The notes beneath the pieces were generated by a model. That model searched no databases. It was not told the DNA's origin and saw only the letters and a list, made by a program, of their open reading frames with translations. This document shows, piece by piece, positions 25,024-36,212 of a DNA stretch of 64,000 bases; position 1 is the first letter of the stretch, and every line of letters begins with the position of its first letter. The position numbers and the translations under genes were made by a program. The DNA is from Isoetes taiwanensis (taxonomy: Eukaryota; Streptophyta; Lycopodiopsida; Isoetales; Isoetaceae). Location of the stretch: the NCBI GenBank assembly GCA_021234155.1, contig JAJEKV010000023.1:6037945-6101944 (forward strand), given 5' to 3'.

Positions 25024-27237
25024 ATTATAGAAATTATGTTGGAATACATGGTATTTGCTCTATTTACAGGAAGACAACTCCCCAAGAGACATGGTCGAAG
25101 AGTTTTTACATGGTTATACTTGTGAACTACCTATGGCACAAATGCAACTGCATATTAGGTAAGTCTGTCAATTGATATGATTAAACTACAAGGTGGTGTG
25201 AACTGAGTTAGGAATATTCCTTACTTTTCTAGGAGGAATAATTACTAATTGTCATAAAGGTAGACCGTGTGATGCAAAAAGGAGCTAAAAAGCTTTGGTT
25301 CCACTTCTATGGACTTAGAGGCAAATAAAAATTATGAAAGTTTGCCAACTGGAAATTGCACAGTATATGGAGCCATAGTTGGCAACATTCCCTTGGCTTC
25401 TGGAAAAGAAACCGCCAGGTGACATAAGGGTAGGCCTTGTGATGTTCAAAAAATGCTCATGAGCTATTATTGTCTATGATCTAGATGTGGTTTATTATTT
25501 AAACTACACTTGTGATAGTGGAATAACATACTGAATTAGGAAATTACTAACCGTGAAACTCAGTAGACCTAAAATTACAGATGAGCTCCAACTAGGACGA
25601 ACTTGATAGAATATGCGGCCAGAGCAGAGATCTGGCCATGCAACAACACGTGAATTAAAGGTACACAAAGATATTTTTTTCAAAATGTATGATTCCGGTT
25701 ATGGAAAATGCTGAAGCCGGGCCCTGTATACAGCTTAGAGTTCTTAGGTTAAGAACTGTCGGTAACTTTAGGGATCTTTTGCTATTTATTTGGCTACTTG
25801 CCTGTTGGGAGCTGCATGATCCGCAATCTAAGGAAGAAGTCCGGTTTCTAGAACTTGCTCATTGAGCAAAGGCATCGGCAGAAAGAAAGGCCGCTTAAAA
25901 ATATTCTACCAGGAAGAAATTGGCTGAGGAAGAGATGGCAAATGCTAGTAGGAAGAATCTCTTTCAAATTTGGAGGGTAAAATTAGCAAATGGCCCTTTA
26001 GGCTGCTCTGAGACAGTAGGCAAGAATGGGGACGATAATAAGGATGTCCACAAAGCTTATGATGCAGCTATCAATACAGAGGCTTCTGGCAGCAAAGATC
26101 ACATGGAAAATACAGGGGATAAGGATGTGCTAATAGCCAAAACACCTGGATCTCCTAGTTTAATGCAAAGGCATGAAGAAGCTCAAGGCAAATCTAACAA
26201 TCAGGAGCACAACTCTCAGGTTTGGCCAGATATTGCTTTATATTATAATAATTTAGCTATCCTTAAGCATTAATTATGATTTGCTGCTCCTTGATATCCT
26301 TCTTGGATATTTGTTTATTACCATAATGATATTGCTAAGGGCTTATGAAAAATAGATCTACAGAAAAGATTTATGAATAGTTAACTTCATTTTGGCTGCC
26401 CCTAAGTTGGATAAATGAATACTCATTGACATGACCTAGTGATCTATTGTTTAAGCTAGGTTGCATGATTAAGGTATACATCTGATATAGGTCTATGTGC
26501 TGGATCTTGTAACTACACAGGTTGTTAGCACTGCTTAAGTTCTTGTCTCTCTATTTGGGACCCAGTTTAAACTACTCTGTCCTTATTATGTTCAACTGCT
26601 TTGTTTTAATATTTGGAACCTGTTATTTGCATGTTTGCTCTTATAGACGATTCGGATTATATCTTGACCATTCCCCACATGTGTTTGTAAAAAAAAGGGG
26701 TGAAGGGGCATAAACCTAGAAGCTCTTATGACACACGCTAGTAGCTTAGGCTCTTACCCCGATTAAGGCTAACGTCCTTTGGTTCTCTGCGCAGTAACAG
26801 GAACTTCTACTCCCTGCTATGTTTTATTCAAGAAATGGAAGATTGACGAAATTCAGGGTCTAATTCTGGTTGATTGGACTTGATAAATTCTTGGAATCTA
26901 TACTCTTTCAAGATGTAAAGCCGAGAGGTGTTTTTTTACTTAATCCTTTCAGTTAAATATAGCTTATTATAAAGCTGAAATGTAAGTTGAGTTGAACCTG
27001 TTCTCAGGTCATATTTTCCAAAGTTTGCTGCATCATGCTTCACTTTCTGTTAATTTGTCACTACTATTGTCTTGTATATTACTTTTTTTGGAATCATTAT
27101 TAAATGATAACCAGATCAGGGCTTTGTACTAAATGTCACCAGTTTGGTACCTAGGCTGCTTATTGAATCTGAAGTTTTTCCTTGAAAAGGTTAAATGTAG
27201 GATTGAAGTCTGTCTTGACAGATTTAAAGGTTTTTTT
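25024..27237 (+). repeat. 2.2-kb direct duplication, copy 1
   Basis: Nearly identical to 27813-30037 and in the same orientation, 575 bp apart. Boundaries are near attatagaaattatgttgg on the left and gatttaaaggttttttt on the right. There is no TG..CA, PBS or PPT at the borders, so these are not LTRs. Differences are concentrated inside the coding-like segment. Confidence 0.9.
25800..26275 (+). pseudogene. Decayed coding sequence in duplication copy 1, unknown product
   Basis: The frame is open from 25920 to the stop near 26273 and reads like a charged, soluble protein (RKNLFQIWRVKLANGPLG, DDNKDVHKAYD, IAKTPGSPSLMQRHEEAQGK). The same frame continues upstream with protein-like text (QSKEEVRFLELAH and AKASAERKAA) broken by TGA at 25863-25865 and TAA at 25896-25898. 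Both stops also occur in copy 2, so decay came before duplication. I do not recognise the family. It may be a gene fragment picked up by the transposon. Confidence 0.45.
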
Positions 27238-27812
27238 GTCTTAATTTCAGTTTATTGGTTATACCAATTTCCATGATGCTGGTTATATTACTTGGTGAAA
27301 AGCTTTCGGCTTTTTTAAATGATCTAATACACCTTGGATTTGAATTTATAGGATCAAATAAAGGAGCATTGGCATAACAACAAAAATATGTAGATCAAAG
27401 AGCTGATTGCTCTCAAGTATGACAGCAGCAACTGTGACAGTCCAAATTATGTCACACAAAACATTCTGGCGTATTTTATAACCAAGGAAACAACAAAAGA
27501 AGCTTGTATATATTGCCATTGGGCGGATAATTATAGCCATTTGGGGTGGATTTCCACAGTATCATTATATTTCAAGATATTTTGAAGGATTACTACACGA
27601 AGAGCTCCTGGGCACACTTTACAAAGTCAATGATATGATCAACATCTTAAGAAATATTCTAAGAGCTGACTAATGCAATATAGGTGGGTAGGGCCTGGCA
27701 ACAAGGTCCTACTCACCTTGTTGCTTATTTTTCTGCTCAAACTAAGAGTGTCTTTGCCTCTTTCTTTAAATATTTTGGCCCTCCTGACCTACGGTTGGTG
27801 GTAGGTTTTTTT
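27238..27812. other. Spacer between the two duplication copies
   Basis: 575 bp of AT-rich DNA without recognisable genes or retroelement priming sites. Confidence 0.5.
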
Positions 27813-30037
27813 ATTATAGAAATTATGTTGGAATACATGGTATTTGCTCTATTTACAGGAAGACAACTCCCCAAGAGACATGGTCGAAGAGTTTTTACAT
27901 GGTTATACTTGTGAACTACCTATGGCACAAATGCAACTGCATATTAGGTAAGTCTGTCAATTGATATGATTAAACTACAAGGTGGTGTGAACTGAGTTAG
28001 GAATATTCCTTACTTTTCTAGGAGGAATAATTACTAATTGTCATAAAGGTAGACCGTGTGATGCAAAAAGGAGCTAAAAAGCTTTGGTTCCACTTCTATG
28101 GACTTAGAGGCAAATAAAAATTATGAAAGTTTGCCAACTGGAAATTGCACAGTATATGGAGCCATAGTTGGCAACATTCCCTTAATACGGAAAAAAAGAA
28201 ACCGCCAGGTGACATAAGGGTAGGCCTTGTGATGTTCAAAAAATGCTCATGAGCTATTATTGTCTATGATCTAGATGTGGTTTATTATTTAAACTACACT
28301 TGTGATAGTGGAATAACATACTGAATTAGGAAATTACTAACCGTGAAACTCAGTAGACCTAAAATTACAGATGAGCTCCAACTAGGACGAACTTGATAGA
28401 ATATGCGGCCAGAGCAGAGATCTGGCCATGCAACAACACGTGAATTAAAGGTACACAAAGATATTTTTTTCAAAATGTATGATTCAGGTTATGGAAAATG
28501 CTGAAGCCGGGCCCTGTATACAGCTTAGAGTTCTTAGGTTAAGAACTGTCGGTAACTTTAGGGATCTTTTGCTATTTATTTGGCTACTTGCCTGTTGGGA
28601 GCTGCATGATCCGCAATCTAAGGAAGAAGTCCGGTTTCTAGAACTTGCTCATTGAGCAAAGGCATCGGCAGAAAGAAAGGCCGCTTAAAAATATTCTACC
28701 AGGAAGAAATTGGCTGAGGAAGAGATGGCAAATGCTAGTAGGAAGAATCTCTTTCAAATTTGGAGGGTAAAATTAGCAAATGGCCCTTTAGGGCTGCTCG
28801 AGGGAGACGATGAGGGCAAGAATGGGGACGATAATAAGGATGTCCACAAAGCTTATGATCACGACTATCAATACGGAGGCTTCGGCAAAGCCAAAGATCA
28901 CATGGAAAATACAGGGGATAAGGATGTGCTAATAGCCAAAACACCTGGATCTCCTAGTTTAATGCAAAGGCATGAAGAAGCTCAAGGCAAATCTAACAAT
29001 CAGGAGCACAACTCTCAGGTTTGGCCAGATATTGCTTTATATTATAATAATTTAGCTATCCTTAAGCATTAATTATGATTTGCTGCTCCTTGATATCCTT
29101 CTTGGATATTTGTTTATTACCATAATGATATTGCTAAGGGCTTATGAAAAATAGATCTACAGAAAAGATTTATGAATAGTTAACTTCATTTTGGCTGCCC
29201 CTAAGTTGGATAAATGAATACTCATTGACATGACCTAGTGATCTATTGTTTAAGCTAGGTTGCATGATTAAGGTATACATCTGATATAGGTCTATGTGCT
29301 GGATCTTGTAACTACACAGGTTGTTAGCACTGCTTAAGTTCTTGTCTCTCTATTTGGGACCCAGTTTAAACTACTCTGTCCTTATTATGTTCAACTGCTT
29401 TGCTTTAATATTTGGAACTGTTATTTGCATGTTTGCTCTTATAGACAGTTCGGATTATATGCTGACCATTCCCCACATGTGTTTGTAAAACAAGCAGGGT
29501 GAAGGGGCATAAACCTAGAAGCTCTTATGACACCTGCTAGTAGCTTAGGCTCTTACCCTGATTAAGGCTAACTGTCCTTTGGTTCTACTGCAGGTAACAG
29601 GAACTTCTACTCCCTGCTATGTTTTATTCAAGAAATGGAAGATTGACGAAATTCAGGGTCTAATTCTGGTTGATTGGACTTGATAAATTCTTGGAATCTA
29701 TACTCTTTCAAGATGTAAAGCCGAGAGGTGTTTTTTTACTTAATCCTTTCAGTTAAATATAGCTTATTATAAAGCTGAAATGTAAGTTGAGTTGAACCTG
29801 TTCTCAGGTCATATTTTCCAAAGTTTGCTGCATCATGCTTCACTTTCTGTTAATTTGTCACTACTATTGTCTTGTATATTACTTTTTTTGGAATCATTAT
29901 TAAATGATAACCAGATCAGGGCTTTGTACTAAATGTCACCAGTTTGGTACCTAGGCTGCTTATTGAATCTGAAGTTTTTCCTTGAAAAGGTTAAATGTAG
30001 GATTGAAGTCTGTCTTGACAGATTTAAAGGTTTTTTT
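27813..30037 (+). repeat. 2.2-kb direct duplication, copy 2
   Basis: Second copy of 25024-27237. It ends at a T run that begins the LINE-like 3' end at 30031. Confidence 0.9.
28590..29072 (+). pseudogene. Decayed coding sequence in duplication copy 2, unknown product
   Basis: Copy of 25800-26275 with the same two upstream stops (28653-28655 and 28686-28688). The main frame runs from 28710 to 29072, three codons longer than in copy 1. Two internal segments differ strongly from copy 1 (LLEGDDEGKNG against CSETVGKNG; HDYQYGGFGKAK against AAINTEASGSK), yet the frame is kept in both. Confidence 0.45.
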
Positions 30038-30235
30038 TTTTTTGAGAGTAAGAGTGAATTTTTCCATTAATCAAGAAACACAGTACATAGTTCTGCTTTG
30101 ATCAGCAGATTAAAGCATAGCATAAGGTCTTTAGACATAAACATCCATCAAAATGCTATGATGTCAAGTCTGAGAAGTAAGCAGCAAAAATCCGATCCTG
30201 AGATGAGCTGAAATGGCCATGTGCTAGAAATGAAA
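30031..30235 (-). mobile_element. 3' end of a LINE-type retroposon (poly-A on minus strand)
   Basis: A 13-T run followed by gagagtaagagtgaattttt reads on the minus strand as aaaaattcactcttactctc plus poly(A), a typical plant LINE 3' terminus. The upstream extent is not clear. Confidence 0.45.
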
Positions 30236-30825
30236 GGCCATGTGTGGTTTTTTTTTTTTCCCGCAAAAACAACATTTGAAAACAACTATTTTAAAAAATG
30301 ATGCGTCTACTTTCTACTTTCTACATGTCACATTGAGGAAAACAACATTTGAAAACAAATTGTTTTTTTATACAAAACATGTGGATTTCTTGAAAATTAT
30401 GTATATTTTTTTGGGAAAACAATGTCAACTTAAAAAAACTACAAATAGAGAAAAAAAAAACACACAAATGGAAAAGAGAAAAACAACTGTCCTTTTTAGT
30501 TTTCCACGTGTACTAATATTCGAACCTACATGTGCTATTTACAAGACAAACAACGCGTGGCTACTCCAAAAACAACAGTCAAGAAGGAAAAAAATACACG
30601 TTGACAAAAAAATCACAAAAACTACGTCAATTTTTTCTATGCGTGGTTTTTTTCTGCCAAAAGACCACCGTGGGATTTTTTGCCAAAAAACCACTGTCTC
30701 TTTGTGCAAATCCGGATAAACGGGCCACGTGGACTTTTGGGGCCATTTTGGTGTTGTTTTTGGCATAAAACAACACTTCCGTACAACTAAAAAACCACTG
30801 TGGACCAAAATTCGGGGTCAGTGTG
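30236..30825 (-). repeat. Right terminal region of the CACTA-like element
   Basis: A-rich DNA with scattered subterminal motifs resembling the TIR core: aaaaccactgt, aaaaaaccactgtc, agaccaccgtggg. It ends in the right terminal inverted repeat (tggaccaaaattcgggg...gtgtg). A 159-codon frame at 30240-30719 is low-complexity Lys/Thr/Phe-rich and I treat it as non-genic. Confidence 0.6.
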
Positions 30826-33520
30826 ACGTATTATGCATTAATTACGAATTTATGAATGTCTTGCTACTGCAAAAGCTGCCCTTTACTTCTAACTACCACA
30901 ACGGGAGGAGTACAGATCCAAACTCCATTCCGCAGGGCCCCTTGCTTCGCGTTCTCAATCAAGATCTTATCGGCCAAGTCCCAAGTGCAAAAGACCAAAA
31001 CTTCGGACCCAAAACGCAAAACCCCGCTAGAACCCGGCAACTCATAGGGTTTACGTTTTGGAGGCTCTATCCTTGTCGATTCGACTAGGACCTTGGCGCC
31101 GTGTCTTGACGTAGGGGGTGTTGACGCCTTGAGCACGGACCCTAAAACCATCCGAAGCGACTTGCCCCAAAAGTCCTCTCCCGAAGGCCCTGGCGATGGA
31201 CGGGCAAGTTCCCCTCTCCGGAATCGTGATTCGGCTCTGCCAATGGACTCGGAACGTCGACATTGCCCTGGGGACCAAGTTTCATGGCAAGAAGACCACC
31301 CCTTCTCGAGGAAGCGTCAAACTATGTCATGTCCAACACACTCGTAGTCAATTGGCCTAGGAGGTGGGCCGAATCACCGCAAACGTAGGGCGTAAGTGTT
31401 TCTTTCTTTTGCAAAACCGACCGGTGCAACTTGGTCTCTAGGGTAATTTCTCGCCTCCGGACGATGTGGGGAAGTCAATCGCCATTCCGAGCCTCCGCAA
31501 TGTCCGAACGACAAAACACTTTGGTTTCTACGCGGCCGACCGCGGGGACGCTCAGCGGTTTGATAAGTTCTCCGGGGACGGATGTTGGATTTTTTTTTGG
31601 ACCTTATTGAGACAGGGCCCTTGAACGAAGGATTCAACGGGCCGGATAGGGGAACCGAGATCGGGAGTGTGGTCTTTAGCGTCACGGCCCCGGGGAGCCG
31701 CCAGAAAGGCTGCCTCGGGAAACTTTTTGGGGCTCGCCTCACGGGGTCCGGACTCTCCCTCTAATGAGGTGGCCTTGCAAGGTCCTGGCCTTGTTTGACT
31801 TGGGCAAGTGTGCCATTTCGGCTTGCCCAACAACAGTCGCACTTTAATCGTTCTAATGCAAACACTTTGATCTAAACCTTGTCCAGAAATTTTGAAAACT
31901 GGCCTCAGTATGTTGGCGATGACTTAGGAAGCCTCACGACAAAAATCAGAATTTAATTCCGTACTATGCATTAATTACGAATTTATGAATGTCTTGCTCC
32001 GCAAAAGTCGCCCCTTTACTTCTAACCGCCACAACGGAGGAGAATACAGATCCAAACTCCATTCCGTCGGTCCCCCTTGCAGAGCATTCTCAATCAGCAT
32101 CTTATCGGCCAAGTTCCAAGTGCAAAAGACCAAAACTCGGCACCCAAAACGCAAACCCTGCTAGAACCTGGCAACTCATAGGGTTTACGTTTCGGAGGCT
32201 CTATCCTTGTCAGATTCGACTAGGACCTTGCGCCGTGTCTTGACGTAGAGGGGTGGTGTTGACGCCAGAGCACGGACCCTAAAAACCATCGCCAGAAGCA
32301 CGGCAACTCATAGGCTCTATCCTTGCAAGGTCCTGGCCTGTATGTTGGCGATGACTTAGGAAGCCTGCTGACAAAAAATCAGAATTTAATTCCGTACTAT
32401 GCATTAATTACGAATTTATGAATGTCTTGCTACTGCAAAAGCTGCCCTTTACTTCTAACTGCCACAACGGGAGGAGTACAGATCCAAACTCCATTCCGTC
32501 AGTTCCCCTTGCTTCGCATTCTCAACTGCATCTTATCGGCCAAATCCCAAGTGCAAAAGACCAAAACTCGGCACCCAAAACGCAAACCCTGCTAGAACCT
32601 GGCAACTCATAGGGTTTACGTTTCGGAGGCTCTATCCTTGTCAGATTCGACTAGGACCTTGCGTCGTGTCTTGACGTAGAGGGGTGGTGTTGACGCCAGA
32701 GCACGGACCCTAAAAACCATCGCCAGAAGCACGGCAACTCATAGGGTTTACGTTTCGGAGACTCTATCCTTGCAAGGTCCTGGCCTTGTTTGACTTGGGC
32801 AAGTGTGCCAGCTCGGCTGCCCAACAACAGCTTGCCCCAAAAGTCCTCTCCCGAGCCTCCGCAATGTCCGAACGACAAAACACTTTGGTTTTTACACGGT
32901 CGACCGCAGGACGCTTTGCGGTTTGATAAGTTCTCCCGGACGGATGTTGGATTTTTTTGGACCTTATCGAGCCAGGGCACTTGAACGAAGGATTCAACGG
33001 TCGGATAGGGGAACCGAGATCCGGGAGTGTGGTCTTTAGCGTACGGCCCCCCGGGGGAGCGCTGCCAGGAAAGGCTGCCTCGGGAAACTTTTTGGGGCTC
33101 GCCTCTTGGGGTTCAGACTCTCCCCTCTAATGAAGCGGCCTTGCAAGGTCCTGGCCTTGTTTGACTTGGGCAAGTGTGCCATTTCTCGGCCCAACAACAA
33201 TTTTGCCCGGACCGTACTAATGCAAACACTTTGATCTAAGCCTTGTCTGGAAATTTTGAAAACTGGCATGTACGTTGGCGATGACTTAGGAAGCCTGCTG
33301 ACAAAAAATCAGAATTTAATTCCTTACTATGCATTAATTACGAATTTATGAATGTCTTGCTACTGCCCAACAACAGGCTGCCTAGACCGTTCCAATGCTA
33401 CCTATTTGATCAGAACTTTATCCGGAAATTCTAAAAATTTGCCTGTATGCTGGGGATGACCTAGGAAGCCAACTGACAAAAAATCAGAATTTAATTCCAT
33501 ACCATGCATTAATTACGAAT
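30826..33520 (+). repeat. Satellite family A, right half of the array
   Basis: Continues the 1.13-kb array in the same orientation after the insertion. The marker gcattaattacgaatttatg lies near 30834, 31970, 32400, 33329 and 33507, so full and shortened units are mixed; 32290-32400 and 33360-33520 are internally deleted copies. Confidence 0.88.
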
Positions 33521-33850
33521 TTATGAAGCATGAATGCAAAAGAACGCATAACTAAAAAACTCTGCATCGAAAAAAGGTGGAATTTTGACAAGCGGTGCAA
33601 TGTGCCAGTGCGGACATGAGAAAAACATTTCACTAGGATATGCAGTGTTGGTGCACGACGAAATAGCTCCGAGTCTTCCAGAGCTCACATGCTGCCACAA
33701 AAGTTCTCTTACGAAGGCCCTGGCAATGGACGAGCAATTTTCCCTCTCCAAAACCATGATTTGGCTCTTCCAATGGACTCAGAATATCGACATTACCCTG
33801 GGGACCAACTTTCGTGGCCAGAAGACCACCTTTGTTCTCCAAAAAGAACA
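33521..33850 (+). repeat. Diverged satellite A unit at the array edge
   Basis: 33690-33845 matches the family A segment running from cctctcccgaaggcc to agaagaccacc, but with many C-to-T and G-to-A changes (ggaatcgtgattcgg has become aaaaccatgatttgg). This fits CpG decay in an old edge copy. Confidence 0.65.
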
Positions 33851-33854
33851 AAGT

Positions 33855-34010
33855 ACACTAGACGTCCAGCAGACGTCACACGCGACGTCACGGCACACAA
33901 AAGTGACGCACGCGATGCGACGTGGTCGTAGACGTGGCGTGTGTCACGTCCAACGTCGTGTTGGACGTCGCCGACCCACGTCGCTAAAAGCCCATTCTCT
34001 TGTTGTGTAG
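33855..34010 (-). mobile_element. Possible terminus of a second CACTA-type element
   Basis: Dense ACGTC/GACGT repeats (33861-33985) lead to an end that reads, on the minus strand, caacaagagaatgggctttt then agcgacg. Plant CACTA ends often read CACTACAAGAAA..GGGCTTTTAGCGACG, so this resembles one end with its subterminal repeats. I cannot find the partner end. Confidence 0.35.
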
Positions 34011-34737
34011 ATCTGCCTTGCCATCAAGTAGCAAACCCTTTGTACCTCCTCGCATTGAGAAAATGGCTCCAAGGAGGACCCGAAAGATGACAGGGCAGAT
34101 TTCAATGAATGTGGGCTTCGAGATAAATTCTAAGCCAATTCCAACAACAAAAGAGCCAAAGGAAAGGAGATATAAGCGAGTTCTCAGCGAAATCCAAGCC
34201 ATCTGCCGGTATTGTGAGTGAATCTTCTCAGCCCGAGAATTCAATGGCTCTTGTTGTTCAAGAAAAGAAAATCCCAAGCCAATTGACATAAAAAATAGGA
34301 AGACTCCAGTTCAATAGACAGATCAAAGTGTTTCTACCTTCCTGAACCTCCTGAATGAGATGAAATTGATTACCAATGGTAGTCTGAATTTTTCTAATAC
34401 ACAGTGGAGAGAAATTCTAGTGAAATTACAGCCAATTGTTGGTGGATTAGTGGAAGTCAGGCAACTGAAGAACAAATGGGATAAACTTCAGGAGAAATTC
34501 AAGGATAAGAAAGAGGCTTCTAGTCATACGGGTTCAGAGCCTTCAAGTTGGCAGTGGTATGAAAGAATGGAAGAATTCAAGTATGGAGTGACATCAGATA
34601 ACCCCATTCCAGGGGCTGGGGATGATGGGGAATTTGGGAATGAAGCTTTTGAGGCAGCAGATTTGCACACTAACTTTTCTGACAGTTTCTATGAAACAGT
34701 TGGATCTAATGCTGCTTTTGATGATCCTTTTTAGAGT
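34011..34737 (+). pseudogene. Myb/SANT-like DNA-binding protein, broken
   Basis: The frame 34360-34734 encodes a Myb/SANT-like trihelix of the type found beside PIF/Harbinger transposases and in related host genes: FSNTQWREILVKL, then VRQLKNKWDKLQEKFK and WQWYERMEEF. It ends in an acidic tail (LHTNFSDSFYETV). The reading frame extends upstream into TDQSVSTFLNLLNEMKL but is cut by TAG at 34315-34317, exactly where the family usually has its first Trp. Further upstream protein-like text (MNVGFEINSKPIPTTKEPKE) lies in other frames. So the gene has a nonsense change and frameshifts. A transposon accessory gene or decayed host gene are both possible. Confidence 0.6.
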
Positions 34738-36130
34738 ACTGACGATTGTAAAGCTTTTAATGTAAATGGCATGCATGCCACTTATTTTGCTATGAAATGC
34801 CCCTGGAATTAACCTAAGATTCATGTAACAGATTTTGAGGAATGAAAGACTGTTTTATTTTGTCTTCAACTGTTATTTTAATGTTTCTGTCTTCAACTGT
34901 GCATTGTTATCTATTTGACAGGTTTTCTCTACTTTGTCTTCACTTTCTGATTATTTCTGTTATTGCAGATCACTAGTCATGGAGTGGCTAAGAGTTTGTT
35001 TTAAAGTTTACTGGACTTTTTCAGGGTTTAAGGAGCGGGCCAAAACTATGGCCAATTTTATTTTTATTCGCTACAGCTGCTGTTGTAATATAGTACTACA
35101 TTGAATATAATTTGCCATTCAACTTTGTTTGCATCATGTTACTGGTGTTCATAACCCGTGGTATTTAAGAGTCATTAGAGTGTCAGATCAGATCAAATCA
35201 ATAATATTCAAGAACTTGAAAACATGAACAAATTATCTACAGCAACACATGGCCATCCAAGTTTTCAAACAACACAAAGCATAGGCCACAGAAAGAGCGG
35301 ATCCAAAACTGGTGTGGCGCCAAAACAGACGTCCCTTTCCCTAGAATGATGGTTCTCTTCTATATAAGAAGAGTGTGAGAAATGTTCACATCACAACTTT
35401 GTTTTGACAAAGTGTAAACAGGGTACAAACAATGCACAAAGGAATTGATCAGAGTTATGACTTCACAGATATGTTGGCCAGATCATGACATCACAGATAT
35501 GTTGGCAAGACAAGATATGAGCAGTGATGATCTTACATAGATAAATTGTTATATGTTCAGTGATGGAGATTTTACCTAGGTAAATTAATCTAACAGGAAC
35601 ATCTAGGTTTGAAAATATAACCTAAATTGAAATATCGTGGAATAACCATTGAAGTGAACAGTAAAATTATTTATAGCATTGGTTATTCAAATTAAGTAAT
35701 AAAATGCTCGGTCGAACAGTTTAGAGCCAAGAAGAAGTTTGAATGAAGTCGGCTCCAAATTGCAAGGTAACTAGAAGAATCGGCGGTTCCACGACCGTCG
35801 GAACTGCCATTATAAAAATCAAAACTGTAAGATATGTATATAATGTGATATCAAAAAGACAGTGTGATCGGGATAAGGTATGGAATTATAAACAGTAGAA
35901 TGATCAAAGTGATTTATATAGTGATACCATATGGTCATTTTTGAATAACATTGTAATACTCATATTGTTATGCTTTGCCAAAGTTAGAGGCTAAAGCTAA
36001 TTTGTGTTTAATACTTAAAATGTCTTGATCATGGAGGTTGTTATTGTTGATCAAATGGTATTTGGCATTGCATAGTTGTGGAAATTTGTTAAGGCTAGAC
36101 ATTAAAATATTCCATATTGATAATAATTGT
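34738..36130. other. No gene; right part probably the Copia 5' LTR
   Basis: AT-rich DNA. A Copia primer-binding site at 36137 implies that the sequence ending near 36135 is its 5' LTR. With no 3' LTR to compare, its start cannot be set. Confidence 0.4.
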
Positions 36131-36136
36131 TCGCAT

Positions 36137-36148
36137 TGGTATCGGAGC
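36137..36148 (+). promoter_or_regulatory. Copia primer-binding site
   Basis: TGGTATCGGAGC, one base from the usual TGGTATCAGAGC complementary to the 3' end of initiator tRNA-Met. It lies 76 bp before the gag frame. Confidence 0.75.
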
Positions 36149-36212
36149 AGGGCTTTTGAGTGCAATTGAAGTTTTCAAAGGAGATTCTGGTTTTCAAGTA
36201 TAGAAAGAGAAA

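Larger units (their letters stand above)
13684..30825 (+). mobile_element. 17.1-kb CACTA-like element, non-autonomous, inserted in satellite A
   Basis: The left end reads CACACTCACCCCGG..., and the reverse complement of the right end reads CACACTGACCCCGA.... Over 31 bp the two ends match at 26 positions, including the block TTTTGGTCCAC. Both flanks carry ACG (13681-13683 and 30826-30828), a 3-bp target duplication as in CACTA elements. Joining the flanks across the element gives a satellite A unit of the expected sequence (..cagaattt-ACG-tattatgcattaat..). Inside are subterminal repeats, minisatellites, satellites and a gene-like duplication, but no recognisable TnpA/TnpD. The canonical CACTA start is modified here, so the superfamily is an inference from the 3-bp duplication, the CAC start and the subterminal repeats. 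Confidence 0.72.

Noticed and set aside
25024-30037. The 2.2-kb direct repeats as LTRs of a retrotransposon
   Set aside because: No TG..CA ends, no primer-binding site after copy 1 and no polypurine tract before copy 2; the spacer is only 575 bp.
30240-30719. 159-codon ORF rich in Lys, Thr and Phe
   Set aside because: It lies in A-rich terminal sequence of the CACTA-like element with repeated kttf-type text and no family resemblance.
33855-34010. A complete small CACTA element from cacta at 33857 to 34010
   Set aside because: The two ends are not inverted repeats of each other, so only the right end can be proposed.
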